Assembly: GCA_038103905.1 (NCBI GenBank)
Contig: JAYNZW010000003.1
Location: 1 to 64,000, forward strand
Length of the DNA stretch: 64,000 bases
Reading direction: 5' to 3'
From: CABYIR01 sp038103905
GTDB lineage: Bacteria; Pseudomonadota; Alphaproteobacteria; Pelagibacterales; AG-422-B15
Program-made: the position numbers and the translations under genes
Shown here: positions 9,045 to 18,182 of the stretch, in pieces
How positions within the stretch are numbered: the first letter of the stretch is position 1
Layout of the letters: each line of letters starts with the position of its first letter
Notes under the pieces: generated by a model
What the model was told of the DNA's origin: nothing
The model's database searches: none
What the model saw: only the letters and a program-made list of their open reading frames with translations

Positions 9045-10205
9045 ATGCTTAAACACATAATATTTGTACTTACTTTATTTTTTTTAAATTTTTCTGTTTT
9101 GGCAGATCAGGGTGTATCTGAGACAGAAATTAAAATTGGAATGCATACAGATATTAGTGGTCCAGTATCATCATTTGGAAAGTACTCAGTTGAGGGTGTC
9201 AAAATGAGAATGGACGAAATTAATGAGAATGGAGGGATTCATGGAAGGAAGTTAGTCCTATTTGCTGAAGATCATCAGTATCAGGTTCCAAGAGCCGTTC
9301 AAGCTGCAAATAAACTCATTAATAAAGACAAAATATTTTTAATGTTAGCTAGTCTTGGCACTCCTATGAATAATGCTGTATTTCAAATGCAAGAAGCAAA
9401 AGATATTCCAAATTTATTTCCACTTTCATCCGCAAGGTCAATGACAGAACCTTTGCATCGTTTAAAGTTTGGAGCTTTATCATCTTATTATGATCAGATT
9501 AGATCTGGGGTTAAGTGGGCGGTAGAGAAACAAGGAAAAAGCAAAATATGCGTTTTGTACCAGGATAATGACTTTGGCCAAGAAACATACGATGCTGTTA
9601 TCGATCAACTTTCTTCAATGAATTTAAGTCTTCATGAAAAGGCAACAAATAAACCTACTGATACAGACTTAACTTCACAAATAACAAAATTAAAAAATGC
9701 TGATTGTGAGGCTGTTGCTATGGGAACAATTGTTAAAGATACAATAATTGGATATGCAAAAGCTAAGCAAATGGGATGGGATGCTCTTTTCTTTGGTCAA
9801 GTTGCTAGTTTTCATCCTGTTATTGCAAGTCAACCGGGCGGGATAACTGATGGTTTTTATACTTTCGCACAATTTGATACTCCAACAAAAGGTTCTTGTT
9901 CACAAGAAATATGTGATTGGATTGATAGGTATGAGTCTTTATTTGGAAATACTCCAAACATTGGTTCAGCTTATGGTTACATGTACATGGATGTCACTGC
10001 GCGAGCTCTTGAAATTGCCGGTCATGACCTAACTACTGACTCCTTTATCAATGCTCTTGAAAGTATCAAAGATTATAAGATTCCATTTGGTGACAGTGTT
10101 TTATCATGGGGTCCTGATAAACATCTAGGTGCAAATGATGCATTTTTGTTTGTTGTTCAAGATGGAAAATTTGTTCAAGTAAATGATGTAATGTACACAT
10201 ATTAA
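9045..10205 (+). CDS. Liv-type periplasmic substrate-binding protein, copy 1
   Basis: A 386-residue type I periplasmic binding protein. A signal peptide of about 20 residues ends near VLAD, followed by the family start GVSETEIKIGMHTDISGP and the DHQYQVPRAVQAANKLI segment. A GGAG sequence eight bases upstream marks the ATG. It is the first of two tandem paralogues and follows the acyl-CoA ligase by 33 bp. It should deliver ligand to a Liv-type permease; the only permease genes in the window are at 31419-33415. LivK-type proteins bind branched-chain amino acids, amides, urea or aromatic acids, so the ligand is open. Confidence 0.92.
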   Translation: MLKHIIFVLTLFFLNFSVLADQGVSETEIKIGMHTDISGPVSSFGKYSVEGVKMRMDEINENGGIHGRKLVLFAEDHQYQVPRAVQAANKLINKDKIFLMLASLGTPMNNAVFQMQEAKDIPNLFPLSSARSMTEPLHRLKFGALSSYYDQIRSGVKWAVEKQGKSKICVLYQDNDFGQETYDAVIDQLSSMNLSLHEKATNKPTDTDLTSQITKLKNADCEAVAMGTIVKDTIIGYAKAKQMGWDALFFGQVASFHPVIASQPGGITDGFYTFAQFDTPTKGSCSQEICDWIDRYESLFGNTPNIGSAYGYMYMDVTARALEIAGHDLTTDSFINALESIKDYKIPFGDSVLSWGPDKHLGANDAFLFVVQDGKFVQVNDVMYTY

Positions 10206-10208
10206 AGA

Positions 10209-11366
10209 ATGAAGAAATATTTTATCTCATTACTATTTGTTATTTCATCTATACATGCGCTAGCTGAACAAGGAATTTCTGATACAGAGATTCTTGTTGG
10301 AATGCATACAGACTTGAGTGGACCGGCATCAATGATTGGAAAGCAAAGTGTAGATGGTGCGAATATGCGATTTGAGGAATTTAATTCTAAGGGGGGTGCA
10401 TATGGTCGTACAATTAAGTTTATAGTTGAAGATCATCAATATACTGTTCCAAGAGCTGTTCAAGCAGCAAACAAACTCCTAAGAAGAGACAAGGTTGCAA
10501 TAATGCTAGGATCACTCGGTACCCCGATGAATAATGCGGTGTTAACAGATCAATTACAGCTAAATGTTCCAAATTTATTCCCCTTAACAGCAGCTCGTTC
10601 AATGTATGAACCATTTCATAGATTAAAATTTACATCTGGCTCCACATATTACGATCAAATTAGAACTGGAATTAAGTATTTAGTTGAAAATAATAATCGA
10701 GAAAATGTCTGTGTTCTTTATGAAGATACAGATTTTGGACAAGAAATTGTTGACGCTACTGAAGATCAATTAGAAGAAATGGGCATGGATTTAATTGAGC
10801 GAGCATCAGCAAAACCAACTGATACTGATTTTACAGCTCAAATAAAAAAATTGAAAAATGCAAATTGTGATTTGGTTGCAATGGGTACAATAGTAAGAAC
10901 AACAATTTTACCGTTTATAAAATCCAAAGAGATTGATTGGACAGATGTTGATTTTGTTACAACTTCAGCAAGTTATTATAATGTAGTTGCCGAACAGCCA
11001 AACGGTGTCATGAACGGCCTATACTGCTTGAACTCTCTTGTTTTCCCTTATTATGATACTGCTAATCAGATAGAAAAAGAATGGTGGGATAAATTTAAAA
11101 ATATATATGGTTATGACCCTAATACAGGAGCTGCATATGGATATATTTTTGCTGACATACTTATAGAAGCTGTTGAAAGAACGGGTACAGATTTAAATGT
11201 AGACAATTTGATTACTTCGCTAGAAACAATTAAAGATTATGAAGATCCTCTTCAAACAGGTAGTGTGACTTTTAGTGAAACCAGAAGACAAGGAACAAAT
11301 ATTTCGTACTTCTTCCAGGTTCAAGAAGAACGATTTAAAGTAATTTCTGGACCTATAGCTTACTAA
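10209..11366 (+). CDS. Liv-type periplasmic substrate-binding protein, copy 2
   Basis: A 385-residue paralogue of the preceding gene, starting three bases after its stop. It has its own signal peptide (MKKYFISLLFVISSIHALA) and shares the GMHTD-SGP start, VPRAVQAANKL, LGTPMNNAV and the KPTDTD segment with copy 1. The two copies differ in the C-terminal ligand-facing region, for example the cysteine pair near 285-290 of copy 1 is absent here. This suggests two related ligands sharing one permease. The start is the ATG at 10209; AAAGA just before it is a weak ribosome site. Confidence 0.92.
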   Translation: MKKYFISLLFVISSIHALAEQGISDTEILVGMHTDLSGPASMIGKQSVDGANMRFEEFNSKGGAYGRTIKFIVEDHQYTVPRAVQAANKLLRRDKVAIMLGSLGTPMNNAVLTDQLQLNVPNLFPLTAARSMYEPFHRLKFTSGSTYYDQIRTGIKYLVENNNRENVCVLYEDTDFGQEIVDATEDQLEEMGMDLIERASAKPTDTDFTAQIKKLKNANCDLVAMGTIVRTTILPFIKSKEIDWTDVDFVTTSASYYNVVAEQPNGVMNGLYCLNSLVFPYYDTANQIEKEWWDKFKNIYGYDPNTGAAYGYIFADILIEAVERTGTDLNVDNLITSLETIKDYEDPLQTGSVTFSETRRQGTNISYFFQVQEERFKVISGPIAY

Positions 11367-11376
11367 GAAAGATTAA

Positions 11377-11991
11377 GTGTTGAATTCTCCATCTGTACTG
11401 ATTGCTAACGGTAAGAAACCTACAAATAAAATAATTATTGATATTATCAAGGATGCAAAAAACGTCATTTGTGTTGATAACGGGTATGAATTAGCATCTG
11501 AATTAAATATAACTCCATCAGTCGTTATTGGGGATTTAGATTCAGTTAATCAAAAAAAAATTGATAAAGATGTACTAATTATCAAAGAAGAAGATCAAAA
11601 CACAAATGATTTAGAAAAAGCATTTAATTATTGTCAGAAAAAAAAAATTGAAAATATAATTTTGGTTGGCGCAACTGGAGAGAGAGATGATCAAAATATT
11701 GCCAATATTCTTATATCTCTTGAATACATTGATCAATTAAATATAGAAATTTTATCAGACATATACTCAATAAAGTTTGTAAATGGAGAAAAAACTTTTA
11801 ATTGTCATCCAATGACTGAAGTATCCTTGATATCAATAAATAAAGAGAACCTCATAACAACTGAAGGTTTAAAGTTCAATTTAGAAAACTCTAAACTGTC
11901 ATCTGCAACTCATGGAATTAGCAACTATGCGATCGGAAATAAATTTTCAATTTCATGTTCCTCTCCTTTAATAATTTTTAAGAAATTATGA
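11377..11991 (+). CDS. Thiamine pyrophosphokinase
   Basis: A 204-residue protein with the TPK catalytic-domain motifs: VDNGYELA near 35, then VVIGDLDSV near 54-62 and NTNDLEKAF near 78-86, which hold the metal-binding acidic residues. A smaller C-terminal thiamine-binding domain follows. The enzyme transfers pyrophosphate from ATP to thiamine to make thiamine diphosphate. GTG at 11377 or TTG at 11380 is the start; no ATG fits. It overlaps the next gene by four bases (ATGA). Why it sits in this catabolic cluster is unclear; a ThDP-dependent step is one possibility. Confidence 0.87.
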   Translation: MLNSPSVLIANGKKPTNKIIIDIIKDAKNVICVDNGYELASELNITPSVVIGDLDSVNQKKIDKDVLIIKEEDQNTNDLEKAFNYCQKKKIENIILVGATGERDDQNIANILISLEYIDQLNIEILSDIYSIKFVNGEKTFNCHPMTEVSLISINKENLITTEGLKFNLENSKLSSATHGISNYAIGNKFSISCSSPLIIFKKL

Positions 11992-13130
11992 ATAAAAACA
12001 ATATTGCTATAATTGGAGCGGGTATTTCAGGATTAATGTTAGGGTGCATCCTAAAAGAAAATAATATTGATTGCACTATTTTCGAAGGGTCTAGTATGAT
12101 CAGTGAATACGGTGCGGGAATTACTATCTCACCAAATGGCTTACTTTTATTGCGTCAATTAGGCATTCTTGATGAAATAAAAGACTACTCATGCAACCCT
12201 CTGAGTGTTTGTTTTAAGAAATCCAATGGATCGATAATTAAAAAAATTCCATCTTTAGACTTTGGAACAATATTAACAACCAATAGAAAAGAATTGGCTA
12301 GAGTTTTGTATGAAAAATATCTCAAATTAAATGGGGAAATTCTATTTGATCATCAATTAAAATTATGTGATGAAAAAAATAAGTCATTATCATTCAGCAA
12401 TGGAAAAACATACCACTCAAATCACATTGTTGCTTGTGACGGAATTAAATCTATTTTAAGAACAAATCATTTTAGTTCAAATGAGAGGCCAGTATACAGC
12501 GGTTATTCAGCATGGCGCGGCATTGGCTTATCAGATAGTAAGCATATCAATTTATACTTTAACTCAAACAGTCACATAGTCTGTTATCCCGTAAATAATA
12601 AACTTGAAACAAGTTTTATTGCTGTTTTCAAAGATAATAATCAAAATAAAGAAACATGGAGAAGGGAAGGAAATCATGAAGAGCTAAGAAAAGATTTAAG
12701 CACACATGATCGTTTTTTGCATTCAATTTTTAAATCATCCCCAAAAGTATATAAATGGGGAATGTATGTAAGACCTCCTTTACAATCGATAATTAAAAAT
12801 AATATTACATTAGTTGGCGATGCTGCTCATCCAATGCTTCCTTTTCTTGGCCAAGGAGGAAATTTAGCTCTTGAGGACGCATATATTTTTGGAATGTTAT
12901 GTCATAAATTTCAAAGTAATTTTGAAACAGTGCAGAAAGAATATCAGAAATTGAGATTGAATAGAGTTCATAAAATTCAAAAAATGTCGAGGCAGCAAGC
13001 AATGATTTATCATGCTTCAAACCCAATTATTACAGAAGCACGAAATTTTTTACTCAAAAATACAAATATCGCCAAGTATCGACTACAGGAAATTTATGCT
13101 TATAATGCAATAGAGAAAATAAATGATTAA
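11988..13130 (+). CDS. FAD-dependent aromatic-type monooxygenase (salicylate/UbiH-like)
   Basis: A 380-residue group A flavoprotein monooxygenase. The N-terminal dinucleotide-binding motif GAGISG lies near residue 10, and the second FAD motif LVGDAAHPMLPFLGQGGN near 280 identifies the p-hydroxybenzoate hydroxylase/salicylate hydroxylase superfamily. Such enzymes use NAD(P)H and O2 to hydroxylate a ring or similar substrate. It is coupled to the thiamine pyrophosphokinase by an ATGA overlap and is followed directly by an enoyl-CoA hydratase. In this context it probably performs an oxygenation in the same degradative route, which is inference. No TM segment is evident. Confidence 0.88.
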   Translation: MNKNNIAIIGAGISGLMLGCILKENNIDCTIFEGSSMISEYGAGITISPNGLLLLRQLGILDEIKDYSCNPLSVCFKKSNGSIIKKIPSLDFGTILTTNRKELARVLYEKYLKLNGEILFDHQLKLCDEKNKSLSFSNGKTYHSNHIVACDGIKSILRTNHFSSNERPVYSGYSAWRGIGLSDSKHINLYFNSNSHIVCYPVNNKLETSFIAVFKDNNQNKETWRREGNHEELRKDLSTHDRFLHSIFKSSPKVYKWGMYVRPPLQSIIKNNITLVGDAAHPMLPFLGQGGNLALEDAYIFGMLCHKFQSNFETVQKEYQKLRLNRVHKIQKMSRQQAMIYHASNPIITEARNFLLKNTNIAKYRLQEIYAYNAIEKIND

Positions 13131-13136
13131 GTGAAC

Positions 13137-13943
13137 ATGACTGAATTACCAAGTACAAAAGCTGTTGATTTAAAACTTAGTGATGAGTGGTTAACAATTT
13201 CATTCAATCAGCCAGAAAAAAGAAATGCACTTACTGAAGAACTTACTTCAGATATAAGAAATGTTTTAAGCTCTATTGAAAATGATCTTTCTATTCGTGG
13301 TATTTCTATGAGAGGTGAAGGTGGCGTTTTTTGCGCCGGCGGTGATTTAAAAAGTTTTAAATCAGGTTTTCAAGGTGGAGAACAAGTCATTGACGATATT
13401 TATAAAGCAAGTGCGATGACAGGCGAATTCTTTGATATGATTAATTCATTTCCTAAGCCCATAATTATGCTTGCTGACGGAGCGGCAATGGCTGGAGGGT
13501 TAGGGCTACTGTGTACTGGAGATATAGTTGTTGTTACAAAAGATTGTAAATTTGCATTAACTGAGACGACACTTGGAATTCCACCTGCTCAAATTGCACC
13601 CTTTGTAGCTGATAGAATTGGATTATCAAAAGCAAGAAGAATTATGCTTACCGCAGCTCGATTCACGGGTGAAGAAGCATTTAAAATAGGTTTAGCCGAT
13701 TTCTTGGCTGATGATGCTGGTGATTTAATGAATATTGAAAATGAAATTAAAAAAGGCGTCTTGAAGTGTGCACCTAAAGCAAATGCAGTTACAAAAGAAA
13801 TTGTACTAGCAACAAGATATTTAAGCCGAGAAGAAATGATTAAATTTGCGGCCAAGGGATTTTCAGAGCAAATGCTCAGTGATGAAGGTATGGAAGGAAT
13901 TGCATCATTTATAGAAAAAAGAAAGCCAAAATGGTCGAAATGA
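13137..13943 (+). CDS. Enoyl-CoA hydratase/isomerase family protein
   Basis: A crotonase-fold protein of about 268 residues. The oxyanion-hole segments are VFCAGGDLKSF and AMAGGLGLLC, and a glutamate sits in ALTETTLGI where hydratases keep a catalytic acid. A GTG at 13131, directly after the previous stop, or the ATG at 13137 could start it; the ATG is preferred here. The protein would hydrate a trans-enoyl-CoA or isomerise it, in line with the acyl-CoA ligase upstream. The next gene begins inside its stop codon. Confidence 0.9.
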   Translation: MTELPSTKAVDLKLSDEWLTISFNQPEKRNALTEELTSDIRNVLSSIENDLSIRGISMRGEGGVFCAGGDLKSFKSGFQGGEQVIDDIYKASAMTGEFFDMINSFPKPIIMLADGAAMAGGLGLLCTGDIVVVTKDCKFALTETTLGIPPAQIAPFVADRIGLSKARRIMLTAARFTGEEAFKIGLADFLADDAGDLMNIENEIKKGVLKCAPKANAVTKEIVLATRYLSREEMIKFAAKGFSEQMLSDEGMEGIASFIEKRKPKWSK

Positions 13944-14755
13944 CAAATAACTTCCTACAACAAGCTTATGATTTTTTAGATGAAAGTAATGCTGTTTATG
14001 AATTACTTTCTTCTTTGTCTGATGAAAATTTTAATGAGCCAACTCAGTTTAAGGAATGGACAATTAATGATGTTATTGGACATCTTCATGTATGGAATTA
14101 TGCTGCAGATATTTCTTTGAGCGATGGAGATGAGTGGGTTAATTTTTCTAACAATGCACTTAAGGCACTTGGAAGTGGCTCTAGCATGAATCAATTTGAA
14201 CGTACAATAACAAATAATATTAAAGGTAGAGAACTGTTAGAAGTTTGGAGAAAATATTTTACTGATATGACAGATCGGTTTGCTTCAGCAGATCCAAAGA
14301 AAAGAGTTAAATGGATGGGTCCGGATATGAGTGTTCGTTCATCTATTAGCGCAAGACATATGGAAACATGGGCACATGCCCAAGAGCTCTATGACTCACT
14401 CGGCGTGAAAAGAGTAAATCATGATAGAATTAAAAATATAGTCGTTATTGGGAATAATACTTTTAAGTGGTGTTATACTGTTCACAATAGAAAGCTGCCT
14501 AATGAAGCGCCTTATTTAAAACTAACATCTCCTTCAGGGCAAATATGGGAATTCAATAATCATTCAGAAACTAATCAAATTTCTGGTCTGGCGGAAGAAT
14601 TTTGTCAAGTAGTTACTCAAGTAAGAAACATTGAAGATGTAAATTTAAAACTTATAGGCAACGATGCTAAGGAATGGATGTCGATTGCACAATGTTTTGC
14701 TGGCCCCGCAGAAACGCCGCCAGCGCCAGGGACCCGCAAAATTATAAATAAATGA
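13940..14755 (+). CDS. TIGR03084-like / mycothiol-dependent maleylpyruvate isomerase-fold protein
   Basis: About 271 residues beginning with a DinB-like four-helix metal-binding domain. The first putative ligand is in VIGHLHVWN and the second pair in ARHMETWAHAQE near residue 140. This pattern matches the TIGR03084/MDMPI group. The C-terminal part (about 165-271) resembles the small sterol-carrier-like domain of that group. The preferred ATG at 13940 overlaps the hydratase stop (ATGA); an ATG at 13931 is possible. Proteobacteria do not make mycothiol, so a different thiol or no thiol is implied. It ends the cluster and converges on the nitronate monooxygenase gene. Confidence 0.75.
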   Translation: MTNNFLQQAYDFLDESNAVYELLSSLSDENFNEPTQFKEWTINDVIGHLHVWNYAADISLSDGDEWVNFSNNALKALGSGSSMNQFERTITNNIKGRELLEVWRKYFTDMTDRFASADPKKRVKWMGPDMSVRSSISARHMETWAHAQELYDSLGVKRVNHDRIKNIVVIGNNTFKWCYTVHNRKLPNEAPYLKLTSPSGQIWEFNNHSETNQISGLAEEFCQVVTQVRNIEDVNLKLIGNDAKEWMSIAQCFAGPAETPPAPGTRKIINK

Positions 14756-14765
14756 TTTAATTAAA

Positions 14766-15746
14766 CTAAGCTTGTTTTAGGTTGAGAAGTCTACTTGAAA
14801 TTATACTTTCAGCTTCTGAAACTATGCCTTCGATTAGTTCCTTGCATGTAGGTATATCATGAATAAGTCCAGCTACCATTCCACAGCTCCATGCGCCAGC
14901 TTCCATTGTGCCTTCATGCATTATTTTTGGATAGACACCAGCTACTTCTCCAAAGATATCTTGAATTTGTATTTTGTCTCCAAGTGATTTTTCTTTTTCT
15001 AATATTCTATTAACAGCATCATTTTTAAGAACTCTTTCAGTATTTCTTAAAGGGCGCATAATAAGCGTAGTATCTAGCTCACTTGCATTTACTAAAGCAT
15101 CTTTTACATTTTGATGTACAGGCGCTTCTTTCGTTGCAATAAATCGAGTGCCCATATTAATGCCTTCAGCACCCATTGCCAATGCAGCAACTAATTGTTG
15201 AGCATTACCCATGCCTCCAGAAGCAATAAATGGAATTTTAAGTTCCTCAGCAGCTCGAGGAAGCAAGATCATGTTAGGAATATCATCTTCTCCCGGATGA
15301 CCACCACATTCAAAACCATCAACACTCGCTGCATCACAACCAATTTTTTCAGCCTTGAGAGCGTGACGAACAGATGTGCATTTATGAATTACTTTAATAC
15401 CAGCATCCTTTAATGGAGGCATAAACGCCTCAGGACTTCGACCCGCTGTTTCAACAATCTTGATACCACCTTCAATAATTGCTTTGATATAACCTGGATA
15501 ATCAGGAGCAGCGAAACCAGGTAAAAAAGTCAAATTAACACCAAAAGGTTTATCAGTCATTTCATGACACTTTGCAATTTCTTTAGCTAAATCATCTGGA
15601 GTTGGTTGGGTTAAACCAGTAATAATTCCTAATCCACCAGCATTAGATACAGCGGCTGCCATTTCAGCAAAGCCCACATAATGCATACCACCTTGAACAA
15701 TTGGGTGATCAATATTGAACATTTCAGTGATTTTAGTTTTTATCAT
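14766..15746 (-). CDS. Nitronate monooxygenase / 2-nitropropane dioxygenase-like protein
   Basis: A 326-residue TIM-barrel FMN protein. Motifs are HPIVQGGMHYVGFAEMA at the N-terminus, the GFECGGHPG segment near 145 containing the putative catalytic histidine, and FIASGGMGNAQQ followed by GAEGINMGTRF for phosphate binding. The family oxidises nitronates, but many members act as enoyl reductase-like or unknown flavoenzymes. A strong AGGAG eight bases upstream supports the ATG at 15746. It diverges from a MarR-like regulator gene, and a perfect 12-bp palindrome lies between them. Confidence 0.9.
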   Translation of the reverse strand: MIKTKITEMFNIDHPIVQGGMHYVGFAEMAAAVSNAGGLGIITGLTQPTPDDLAKEIAKCHEMTDKPFGVNLTFLPGFAAPDYPGYIKAIIEGGIKIVETAGRSPEAFMPPLKDAGIKVIHKCTSVRHALKAEKIGCDAASVDGFECGGHPGEDDIPNMILLPRAAEELKIPFIASGGMGNAQQLVAALAMGAEGINMGTRFIATKEAPVHQNVKDALVNASELDTTLIMRPLRNTERVLKNDAVNRILEKEKSLGDKIQIQDIFGEVAGVYPKIMHEGTMEAGAWSCGMVAGLIHDIPTCKELIEGIVSEAESIISSRLLNLKQA

Positions 15747-15775
15747 CTCAACTCCTTTTTAAAATAAGTGACGAC

Positions 15776-15787
15776 TATAGATCTATA
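15776..15787. promoter_or_regulatory. 12-bp perfect palindrome, candidate operator
   Basis: TATAGATCTATA is its own reverse complement. It lies 29 bp upstream of the nitronate monooxygenase start and overlaps plausible -10 sequence for that gene. The divergent gene is a MarR-like regulator, a family that binds palindromes in such intergenic regions. The size is shorter than most MarR sites and A/T-rich DNA makes chance palindromes common, so the role is inferred only. Confidence 0.35.
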
Positions 15788-15912
15788 ATAAAAAATAATC
15801 AATAACTTCAAGTATTTATTAAAATTAGTGTTAAATTTTACTAGTGAGTATCATCTTTAATAAGCTATTTTTTATTTATTCAGAATTCTCTCATTTTTAA
15901 AAGGGGTAAATA

Positions 15913-16283
15913 TTGGTTAAAAATCTATCTATCGAAAAATCCGTAAAAAGATTTGTTGAGAATTGGGTTGATGAACAAGCAGACCCATTTGCTAGCTGGA
16001 TGTTCCAATCAGTTCTTCACTGGAATGTTGTTATGCTTATTGCAGATTCAACATTTAATATTTTTGAAATAAGCTTCGAAGATATTTGTTTAAAGATAAA
16101 TCACCGAGTTGGATCAAGAACTTCCATACAAAATATAATTAAAGTTGGTAGTGAAAAGAATTTTTTTATAAAAAACCTTCAAAAAATGATAATAGAAAAA
16201 AAGTGCTTCAGCTCTCAGAGAAAGGGAAGCATTATTTTATTAATTTCGTTAAGAAAGATGCTGAAACTTATGTATACGAATAG
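15913..16283 (+). pseudogene. MarR/winged-helix regulator with a one-base frameshift
   Basis: Translation from the TTG at 15913 (AGGGG seven bases upstream) gives a helix-rich start with ADPFASWMFQSV and then DICLKINHRVGSRTSIQN, which looks like a recognition helix. After SEKNFFIK the frame fails. Adding one A to the A-run at 16170-16175 restores a MarR-like wing and end, KKPSKNDNRKKVLQLSEKGK, finishing at TAG 16281-16283 for about 124 residues, six bases before the convergent typA end. Without correction the frame runs into typA antisense, which is not credible. This is either a real null mutation or a homopolymer error in the assembly. Family assignment is by pattern only. Confidence 0.65.
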
Positions 16284-16288
16284 TTATA

Positions 16289-18106
16289 CTAAGCTGTTTT
16301 TTTATTTCTTTTGCGCTCAACGGCCGAGAGAAATCTTTTTCTAAGTCTTAGGCTTTTAGGAGTTACCTCAAGCAGCTCATCGTCATTAATATAGGCCATC
16401 ATTTCTTCTAATGACATTTTTCTTGGAGTAGTTAACTTTACAGCTTCATCAGTTCCAGAGGCGCGAACATTTGTAAGCTGCTTACCTTTTAAAACATTTA
16501 TCTCTAAATCATTATCTCGGCTATGCTCTCCAACAATCATTCCTCCATATACTGGAGTTTGGTGGCCAATGAACATTGTTCCACGTTCTTGTAAGTTAAA
16601 AATTGCATATGCAACTGCAGTTCCAGTATCTGTTGATATTAATGCGCCATATTTTCTTCCAGGTATATTTCCTCTGAAATTATCATATTTACTAAAAATT
16701 CTGTTAATTACCCCTGTGCCTTTTGTATCAGTAAGGAATTTATTTTGATATCCAATCAATCCACGTGAAGGCGCAAGAAATATTAGTCGAGTTTTGCCTG
16801 CGCCAGCAGCTCTCATATCCTGCATTTCAGCTTTTCTTTGATTCATGCCATCTACCACAGAGCTAGTAAATTCTTCATCCACATCAATTGTGACTTCTTC
16901 AATTGGCTCAAGCTTTGATCCATTTTCCGAAGTCTTATAAAGTACTTTAGGCCTCGATACGATGAGTTCAAATCCTTCTCTGCGCATCTGTTCAATAAGA
17001 ACTCCAATTTGAAGCTCACCACGACCTCCAATTTCAAATGAATCTTTTTGATCATTTTCTTTAAACGTAATCGCGACATTAGACTCAGCTTCAGCAAGCA
17101 ATCTTTCTCGAATAACTGTTGAGGTTACTTTTTTACCCTCAGTTCCCGCAAAGGGTGAATCATTTACAGTTATTGTTACTGACATAGTAGGGGGATCAAT
17201 AGGAGTTGATTGAAGAGGTTCTGTAACATCCATATTACAAATTGTGTCAGCAACAGAGGTCTCAGTTAAGCCTGCTATGCAAATTATGTCTCCAGCAGTT
17301 ACTGTGTTTACAGCTATTCTATCAGCGCCTTTAAATGTAAAAAGTTTTGTTAATCGGCCCACTTCTATTTGATTGCCATCAAGATCGATTGATTTAACCT
17401 GATCATTTACATTAGCAGCACCGTGTACAACACGTCCAATTAAACATCTTCCTAAATAGGGATCAGAATCTAGAAGAGTAGCTAACATCGCAAAAGGTCT
17501 ATTGATCTCAACATCAGGCTCTTTTACATGTTCAAGAATAAGATCAAGTAATGGATGTAAATTTTCTCTTTTATCTTCTAAATTTTTAACACACCATCCA
17601 TCACGGCCAGCTGCATACATTATTGGAAAATCTAATTGTTCTTCATTTGCATCTAACGCAACAAATAGATCAAACACTTCATCAACCACTTCTTCAGCAC
17701 GTGCATCGTGCCTATCAATTTTATTAATTATAACTATTGGTTTTAATCCTTGAGCAAGTGCTTTGCCTAATACAAATTTTGTTTGTGGCATTGGTCCTTC
17801 GGCAGCATCAGTTAGAATAATGACGCCATCTGCCATTCCCAAAACTCGCTCAACTTCACCACCAAAATCAGCATGTCCAGGCGTATCAATAATATTTATT
17901 CTGACATCTTTCCATGTAATTGATGTTGGTTTAGCTAAAATTGTAATTCCACGTTCTTTTTCTAGATCTCCAGAATCCATAAGTCGTTCATCAACTTGTT
18001 GATTATCACGAAACATTCCGGTTTGTTTCATAATGGAGTCAATGAGAGTGGTCTTTCCATGATCAACGTGTGCAATAATTGCGATATTACGTAATTTTGA
18101 ACTCAT
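16289..18106 (-). CDS. typA: Ribosome-associated GTPase TypA/BipA
   Basis: A 605-residue translational GTPase of normal TypA length. The P-loop region is HVDHGKTT (13-20), the switch region DERLMDSGDLEKERGIT (about 39-55), G3 is DTPGHADF, and NKIDRHDAR is G4. EF-G-like domains III and V follow and then the TypA-specific C-terminal domain ending in LRLRKRFLS. BipA binds the 70S ribosome and helps late 50S assembly, especially in cold or stress. The start is the ATG at 18106. It stands alone between the frameshifted regulator and a GST gene. Confidence 0.96.
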   Translation of the reverse strand: MSSKLRNIAIIAHVDHGKTTLIDSIMKQTGMFRDNQQVDERLMDSGDLEKERGITILAKPTSITWKDVRINIIDTPGHADFGGEVERVLGMADGVIILTDAAEGPMPQTKFVLGKALAQGLKPIVIINKIDRHDARAEEVVDEVFDLFVALDANEEQLDFPIMYAAGRDGWCVKNLEDKRENLHPLLDLILEHVKEPDVEINRPFAMLATLLDSDPYLGRCLIGRVVHGAANVNDQVKSIDLDGNQIEVGRLTKLFTFKGADRIAVNTVTAGDIICIAGLTETSVADTICNMDVTEPLQSTPIDPPTMSVTITVNDSPFAGTEGKKVTSTVIRERLLAEAESNVAITFKENDQKDSFEIGGRGELQIGVLIEQMRREGFELIVSRPKVLYKTSENGSKLEPIEEVTIDVDEEFTSSVVDGMNQRKAEMQDMRAAGAGKTRLIFLAPSRGLIGYQNKFLTDTKGTGVINRIFSKYDNFRGNIPGRKYGALISTDTGTAVAYAIFNLQERGTMFIGHQTPVYGGMIVGEHSRDNDLEINVLKGKQLTNVRASGTDEAVKLTTPRKMSLEEMMAYINDDELLEVTPKSLRLRKRFLSAVERKRNKKTA

Positions 18107-18182
18107 AAATGTTTGAAAAAGTTATTTTCAAAGGCTTCTAAACGCTTTGTCAGATAAAATAAACCTTTATTTCAAAATAAAT

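Noticed and set aside
4650..14755. Canonical citronellol/geraniol (atu) or leucine (liu) pathway
   Set aside because: No biotin-dependent carboxylase subunits and no HMG-CoA or isohexenylglutaconyl-CoA lyase are present, so only the AtuA family name is retained.
16284..16344. Extension of the MarR-like frame into the typA end, giving a 143-residue protein
   Set aside because: The tail after the frameshift is antisense to typA and low-complexity. The corrected frame ends at 16283 with a sensible MarR-like end.
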